Source: CAG-238 sp963601575
Lineage (GTDB): Bacteria > Bacillota > Clostridia > Peptostreptococcales > Anaerovoracaceae
DNA: 64,000 nt
Direction: 5' to 3'
NCBI GenBank assembly: GCA_963601575.1
Contig: CAVCFO010000008.1
Coordinates: forward strand, 6,051 to 70,050
A model generated the notes under the pieces. That model worked only from the letters and a program-made list of their open reading frames with translations. It searched no databases and had not been told where the DNA came from. Shown here piece by piece: positions 59,557 to 64,000 of this stretch (the stretch's first letter is position 1; each line of letters begins with the position of its first letter). A program made the position numbers and the translations under genes.

Positions 59557-60627
59557 ATGCTTTTGAACCACGAAAAAATTTCTTTTCTCCATCTTCCGAC
59601 GCCACTGGAGCGGCTCGACAATCTGTCCGAGGAACTTGGGATAAACCTATATGTCAAGCGTGACGACCTTACGCCGCTTGCGGCAGGCGGTAACAAGCTG
59701 AGAAAGCTCGAATATTTTCTGGCTGACGCGAAAGATAGGGGAGCGAGCCTGCTGCTTACGGTGGGCGGCGCACAAACGAACCACGGCAGGCTTACCTGTG
59801 CGGTGGCGCGAAAATACGGCATGAAAGGCGCAATCGTATGCGTTGACGAGTATCCGGGGGAGCTTTCTGCAAATCTTCTCCTAGATGGCATGATGGGCTG
59901 CGACGTTTGGCTTCGGAAAAAAGAGCAGGCGGGCACAAAATCAGATGGGCAGCTTCTAAAAGAAACTGTTGCCGAGGTTACGAAACGCTACGAAGAAGCC
60001 GGAGAAAAAGTATATTATATTCCTATGGGAGGCTCTAACGAACTGGGAATTTTGGGCTACTATGAGTGCGCAATGGAACTCGCAGGCCAGCTTGCCGAGG
60101 CAGGGATTGCTGCAGGGGATGGAGAAGCTCCTTGGCTCATCACGACGGTGGGAAGCATGGGAACCTACATGGGGCTGTTCACAGGAATACGAATGGAGAA
60201 TCTTCCGCTGAGGCTCACCGGAATCGGCATCATGCCATACAAGGATGGGATCAGAAGCTATGCCAAGGCGTATTTTGACAGAGTATGCAGCTTTTTCGGA
60301 CTTGATACCGCAGAGGGCAGAGCCGCCGGAGTGACTGCTGAGGACTTTGACATAACGGACAAATACGACCGGGGAGCCTACAACAATCCATGCAAGGAAG
60401 TAAGAGATGCGATGTATCTTGCCGCAGAAAAAGAAGCGCTGATTCTCGACCCGTGCTATACCGGAAAATGCTTTGCGGGAATCATCGAAATGGTCAAAAA
60501 TGGCGAAATAAAACAGGGAGAGACCGTCATCTTTCTCCACACGGGCGGAATGCCCGGAATAAATACTCCTTTCCACAGAGTCGAAATCGAAAAGGAACGA
60601 GAGAAGTTTATTCACATTGTGGAATAA
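59557..60627 (+). CDS. PLP-dependent D-cysteine desulfhydrase / ACC deaminase family enzyme
   Basis: 356 residues, fold-type II PLP enzyme. KRDDLTPLAAGGNKLRKLEY contains the PLP lysine (GGNKLRK); VGGAQTNHGR and IFLHTGGMPG are typical. The family turns D-cysteine into pyruvate, sulfide and ammonia, or acts on related amino acids (ACC, L-cysteate); I cannot tell which. AGGAGG upstream. Monocistronic, divergent from gdhA. Confidence 0.88.
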   Translation: MLLNHEKISFLHLPTPLERLDNLSEELGINLYVKRDDLTPLAAGGNKLRKLEYFLADAKDRGASLLLTVGGAQTNHGRLTCAVARKYGMKGAIVCVDEYPGELSANLLLDGMMGCDVWLRKKEQAGTKSDGQLLKETVAEVTKRYEEAGEKVYYIPMGGSNELGILGYYECAMELAGQLAEAGIAAGDGEAPWLITTVGSMGTYMGLFTGIRMENLPLRLTGIGIMPYKDGIRSYAKAYFDRVCSFFGLDTAEGRAAGVTAEDFDITDKYDRGAYNNPCKEVRDAMYLAAEKEALILDPCYTGKCFAGIIEMVKNGEIKQGETVIFLHTGGMPGINTPFHRVEIEKEREKFIHIVE

Positions 60628-60650
60628 GCACGGGAACTTTAATTTTTTGC

Positions 60651-60679
60651 TTGACGAAATCGGGACGCCGTGGTAATAT
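60651..60679 (+). promoter_or_regulatory. Promoter of rpsO
   Basis: TTGACG (60651-60656), 17-bp spacer, TAATAT (60674-60679), with an A/T stretch upstream. Confidence 0.75.
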
Positions 60680-60766
60680 TAGGTGTTGAAATTTTACCTG
60701 TGCTGCGCTTTGACGACATTCCGGCGCATGGCTCGGCAGCAGGCGTATTGAGAAAGGAAGAATAAC

Positions 60767-61033
60767 ATGATTACAAAAGAAATCAAACAGCAGATCATCA
60801 AAGATTATCAGCTCAAAGAGGGCGACACAGGCTCCCCTGAGGTTCAGATTGCGATCCTTACTTACAGAATCAACGACCTGAACGAACACCTTAAGGTTCA
60901 CAAGAAAGACCACCACTCCAGAAGAGGACTTCTCAAGATGGTAGGTCAGAGAAGAAACATGCTTGCTTATCTGAAGAAGAATGACCTTGAAAGATACAGA
61001 GCTTTGATCGCTCGTTTAGGTTTGAGAAAGTAA
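60767..61033 (+). CDS. rpsO: Small-subunit ribosomal protein S15 (uS15)
   Basis: 88 residues, four-helix protein with TGSPEVQIAILTYRINDLNEHLK and HHSRRGLLKMVGQRRN. Binds the central 16S domain. AAAGGAAG upstream. The rpsO-pnp pair is conserved, but here a terminator separates them. Confidence 0.97.
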   Translation: MITKEIKQQIIKDYQLKEGDTGSPEVQIAILTYRINDLNEHLKVHKKDHHSRRGLLKMVGQRRNMLAYLKKNDLERYRALIARLGLRK

Positions 61034-61056
61034 GCTTTCGGTTTTACTGTAAATTT

Positions 61057-61088
61057 AAGCGGGGAAAGATAAACCCCGCTTTTATTTT
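61057..61088 (+). terminator. Terminator after rpsO
   Basis: AAGCGGGG (61057-61064) / CCCCGCTT (61074-61081) then a T-rich run. Confidence 0.85.
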
Positions 61089-61154
61089 AATAAAATATTT
61101 TTTATGAATTAAAACAACTAAAGCAAAAGAAGCAAAGCCCGAAGATCAGTATGA

Positions 61155-61205
61155 TGTGACTCTCTGAAAGGACTCACCGCGTATGAGCTTTTTCCGAGAG
61201 TCATA
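61155..61205 (+). promoter_or_regulatory. Long stem-loop in the pnp leader
   Basis: TGTGACTCTC (61155-61164) / GAGAGTCATA (61196-61205), about 10 bp with one G-U pair, and further pairing of GGACTCA/TGAG inside. In E. coli PNPase autoregulates through a leader stem cut by RNase III; this stem is in the same position. Confidence 0.55.
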
Positions 61206-61238
61206 CGAAATCCGGGCGGCGCGAAAAAGGAGGTAACA

Positions 61239-63356
61239 ATGCCTAGATTTACAGATTACAGAACATTTAAGTACCCGCTCGGCGGAAGACTTTTGCAGGT
61301 AGAAATCGGCAAGGTCTGCGAGCAGGCAAACGGACAGGCTTGGGTGCGCTACGGCGATACGGTCGTAAATGTAACAGTATGCTGCTCCAAGGAACCGAAA
61401 GAAGGGATCGACTTCTTCCCGCTCAGCTGCGACTTCGAGGAGAGAATGTACTCGGTCGGCAAGATTCCGGGAGGATTCATCAAGAGAGAGGGAAGACCCT
61501 CAGAACACGCGATCCTGACATCAAGACTCATGGATAGACCCCTTAGACCGCTGTTTCCGAAGGGATTTTATAACGACGTAGTGGTTGTTGCAACCTGCAT
61601 GTCCGTTGACCAGGACTGCAGCCCTGAGATCACCGCTATGATCGGTTCATCCATTGCAATCGCAATTTCCGACATTCCGTGGGACGGCCCGACGGCATCC
61701 GTAAAGGTAGGACGCGTTGACGGAAGATTCATCATCAACCCGACCCTTGCTCAGAGAGAGGTTTCCGATATCGACATGACCGTTGCCGGAACCAAGGATG
61801 CCATCATGATGGTAGAAGCAGGAGCCAAAGAAGTCCCTGAGATGGACATGCTCGATGCGATCCTTTTCGCCCACGAAGAAATCAAAAGAATCGTTGAGTT
61901 TATCGACCAGATCGTCGCAGAGGTCGGAAGGCCCAAGATGCAGATCGAGCTTTACAAGCCGCTCGACGAAATCGATATAGCCGTAAGAGAGTATGCGACC
62001 CCGAAGATGAAAGAGGCGATCCATACGGTTGATAAGCTTGAAAGACTCGACAACATGGACGCGGTAGAAGTTGAAACAAAAGAGCATTTTGCGGAAACGT
62101 ATCCTGACAACATGAAGGACATCGACTCCGTCCTTTACAATATTACAAAGGAAACCGTCCGCGGCATGATCCTCGACGAGGGCATCCGTCCGGACGACAG
62201 AAAATGTAACGAAATCAGACCGATCTTCTGCGAAACGGGACTTCTTCCGAGAGTTCACGGAACCGGACTTTTCAAGAGAGGTCAGACTCAGGTGCTTTCC
62301 TCATGTACACTGGCTCCGGCATCGGAATCCCAGACCATCGACGGAATTACCGAACAGACCGAAAAGAGATATATTCATCACTACAACTTCCCGGGATATT
62401 CCACAGGCGAAGCAAAATCCCCTCGTTCACCGGGCAGAAGAGAAATCGGACACGGAGCCCTTGCAGAGAGAGCTTTGCTTCCGGTAATTCCGCCGGCTAA
62501 CGAATTCCCTTATGCGATCCGCGTGGTATCTGATGTTTTGTCTTCAAACGGCTCAACTTCAATGGGTTCCACCTGCGGCTCCTGCCTTGCGCTTATGGAT
62601 GCGGGCGTTCCTATCAAAAGACCAGTTGCGGGCATCGCCATGGGACTTATCGAGAGGGTCAAAGAGGACGGCAGCTCCGAATTTGCTATTCTTAGCGACA
62701 TTCAGGGCATGGAAGACTTCCTCGGCGACATGGACTTTAAGGTAACAGGTACCGAAATCGGCGTTACCGCAATTCAGATGGATATCAAGGTGCACGGACT
62801 TTCCCGTGACATCCTCGAAAAAGCCCTCAGACAGGCAAAAGAAGGCAGAATGTTCATCATGGACAAGATGCTCGAAGAAATTCCTGCGCCGCGTCCTGAG
62901 CTTTCAAAATACGCTCCTCGCGCGCTTTCCATGACGATAAACCCTGACAAGATTAGAATCGTCATCGGCAAGGGCGGCGAAACCATCAACGGACTGGTTG
63001 AAAAATACGATGTAAAGATCGACATAAACGACGACGGCCTTGTTTCAATCTACGGAACGGATGCAGCGAATACCGAAGCCTGCAAGCACGAAATCGAAAT
63101 CCTCACCAAGGATGTCGAAGTCGGCGAGATCTACGAAGGCAAGGTTACCAGAATCCTCAGCACCGCAAAGGGCTCGGTAGGCGCCTTCATCGAGATTCTT
63201 CCGGGCAAAGAGGGCCTGCTGCACATTTCCAGAATGGCAAAGGAAAGAGTTGCAAAGGTTGAAGATGTCATGAACGTCGGCGATACCGTAAGAGTCAAGG
63301 TTTTCGAAATCGACAGCCAGAACAGAATCAACCTCACGAGAAAAGACATACTGTAA
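61239..63356 (+). CDS. pnp: Polynucleotide phosphorylase
   Basis: 705 residues. Two RNase PH domains (second includes FKRGQTQVLSSCTLAPASES and SSNGSTSMGSTCGSCLALMDAG), then KH (IRIVIGKGGETINGLVEKYDV) and S1 (GEIYEGKVTRILSTAKGSVGAFIEILPGKEG split over the domain). Phosphorolytic 3'-5' exoribonuclease of mRNA decay. GGAGG upstream. Confidence 0.97.
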   Translation: MPRFTDYRTFKYPLGGRLLQVEIGKVCEQANGQAWVRYGDTVVNVTVCCSKEPKEGIDFFPLSCDFEERMYSVGKIPGGFIKREGRPSEHAILTSRLMDRPLRPLFPKGFYNDVVVVATCMSVDQDCSPEITAMIGSSIAIAISDIPWDGPTASVKVGRVDGRFIINPTLAQREVSDIDMTVAGTKDAIMMVEAGAKEVPEMDMLDAILFAHEEIKRIVEFIDQIVAEVGRPKMQIELYKPLDEIDIAVREYATPKMKEAIHTVDKLERLDNMDAVEVETKEHFAETYPDNMKDIDSVLYNITKETVRGMILDEGIRPDDRKCNEIRPIFCETGLLPRVHGTGLFKRGQTQVLSSCTLAPASESQTIDGITEQTEKRYIHHYNFPGYSTGEAKSPRSPGRREIGHGALAERALLPVIPPANEFPYAIRVVSDVLSSNGSTSMGSTCGSCLALMDAGVPIKRPVAGIAMGLIERVKEDGSSEFAILSDIQGMEDFLGDMDFKVTGTEIGVTAIQMDIKVHGLSRDILEKALRQAKEGRMFIMDKMLEEIPAPRPELSKYAPRALSMTINPDKIRIVIGKGGETINGLVEKYDVKIDINDDGLVSIYGTDAANTEACKHEIEILTKDVEVGEIYEGKVTRILSTAKGSVGAFIEILPGKEGLLHISRMAKERVAKVEDVMNVGDTVRVKVFEIDSQNRINLTRKDIL

Positions 63357-63419
63357 GAAAAGGCTGCTTAAACGCTGGGATCTTGTACCGCAAAAGGAAA
63401 ATTTTATATTGCAACAACC

Positions 63420-63446
63420 AAAGCCGCAGGAAGCCCTGCGGCTTTT
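63420..63446 (+). terminator. Terminator of pnp
   Basis: AAAGCCGCAGG (63420-63430) / CCTGCGGCTTT (63435-63445), 4-nt loop, short T run. Confidence 0.85.
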
Positions 63447-63508
63447 CGTTGCAGGCTTTGGAATATCTGCCTTTGCGGAGCCTCTCATCGCATTTAAGCT
63501 AAATAGAA

Positions 63509-63600
63509 GCCGGCAGACATAAATTGCTCTGCGCTTAGTCCTCGGTGCAAACATTCCTGTTTGCACCTGCGGAATCGCGCTGCCGCAATTTTGTTGCCGG
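63509..63600 (-). repeat. Structured intergenic repeat, copy C (inverted)
   Basis: Same element as copies A and B2 but on the other strand. Outer arms CCGGCA / TGCCGG; inner hairpin GGTGCAAACA (63544-63553) / TGTTTGCACC (63558-63567). The loop differs (TTCC here; the reverse complement of AGAAA is expected) while the 10-bp stem is intact. Confidence 0.8.
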
Positions 63601-63954
63601 ATTTTCAAATACTTTCCTGATAGCGAAGCAGGATTGCGCTCCCGCGATGAACTGCTATACTAAAAACGGGCGGCGGGCCGGAGCAATTTATCTCCTCGCC
63701 GACTCGCCACGAAATTGGCTTTTTTCGAGAATTTCCTACAAAGATCCAAAAGACTTTGGGATAATTGCACAGGAAATACTGTTATTAGCGCATTTTCAGG
63801 CCATCAAAACCCTAAAATTGGGCTCTTTCGCGCGTATGCTAAAAAAGTCCAAAGGAAATGCCCAATTTTGTTGTATTTTTTTCGTGAAAACCGATATTTG
63901 TCCAATAATTAACTGAAAATGGAAGGTAAATAGTCATAAAATAGTAAAAAGTGC
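63601..63954. other. Non-coding stretch with a diverged repeat piece
   Basis: Around 63673-63730 a plus-strand piece (GGAGCAATTTAT, CCTCGCCG, CGCCACGAAATTGGCTTTTTTCG) resembles the 3' part of the intergenic repeat. I see no other gene or signal up to the terminal promoter. Confidence 0.4.
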
Positions 63955-63983
63955 TTGCATTTTACTTCAAAATGTTATATAGT
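63955..63983 (+). promoter_or_regulatory. Promoter reading out of the window
   Basis: TTGCAT (63955-63960), 17-bp spacer, TATAGT (63978-63983). The gene it serves lies beyond the window. Confidence 0.6.
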
Positions 63984-64000
63984 TACATTACAAATATTTT

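Overview
The window reads as chromosomal DNA of a Gram-positive, probably anaerobic member of the Clostridia (Bacillota). The clearest evidence is the uninterrupted S10-spc-alpha ribosomal superoperon, with secY-adk-map-infA-rpmJ-rpsM-rpsK-rpsD-rpoA-rplQ in Firmicutes order and rpsD inside the alpha cluster, as is usual in Clostridia. The rimP-nusA-ylxR-ylxQ-infB-rbfA-nrnA-truB-ribF operon, AGGAGG-type ribosome sites, TTG/GTG starts and sigma-A promoters with extended -10 boxes agree. Glutamate dehydrogenase and a D-cysteine desulfhydrase-like enzyme suggest amino-acid use. An Anaerovoracaceae / Family XIII type organism is my guess only.

Layout. 1-5.4 kb: end of a sensor kinase, an MFS transporter, a ferredoxin-tailed aldo/keto reductase, a small (p)ppGpp synthetase, and a DUF4143 ATPase preceded by four 33-bp palindromic repeats. 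5.4-14.4 kb: the rimP-to-ribF operon (ribosome assembly, transcription elongation, translation initiation, pseudouridylation, FAD synthesis). 14.4-19.2 kb: EamA transporter and gltX on the minus strand, a long-chain acyl-CoA synthetase on the plus strand. 19.2-22.9 kb: a large secreted DUF4430 protein bracketed by copies of a structured intergenic repeat. 23.1-39.05 kb: the ribosomal superoperon, with several unusually long structured gaps (before rpsJ, rpsJ-rplC, rplE-rpsN, rpmJ-rpsM, rpsD-rpoA) that look like regulatory leaders. 39.1-48 kb: a candidate small RNA, gpmI, addA, a HEPN/MNT toxin-antitoxin pair, an EFR1 ferredoxin divergent from a TetR regulator, and a NagD-like phosphatase.

48.0-57.8 kb is an AT-richer accessory island between the phosphatase and gdhA. 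It begins with transposon-gene remnants (a TnpV tail), then a complete type I restriction-modification system (hsdM-hsdS-hsdR), then minus-strand genes: a DUF4417 protein, a probable nuclease toxin, a probable immunity protein, and an XRE repressor / ImmA-like metallopeptidase pair. Between the toxin operon and the repressor operon lies a compact switch-like region: two promoters on opposite strands with overlapping -10 boxes, centred on a large dyad, one of them driving a terminated RNA of about 72 nt. 57.9-63.4 kb returns to core genes: gdhA, the desulfhydrase-like gene, rpsO and pnp. The window closes with another copy of the intergenic repeat and a promoter reading out of the window.

A recurring oddity is that several conserved proteins (RimP, TruB, AddA, S3, NusA, IF-2, the MFS protein, the aldo/keto reductase) carry low-complexity or tandemly repeated in-frame insertions or tails.
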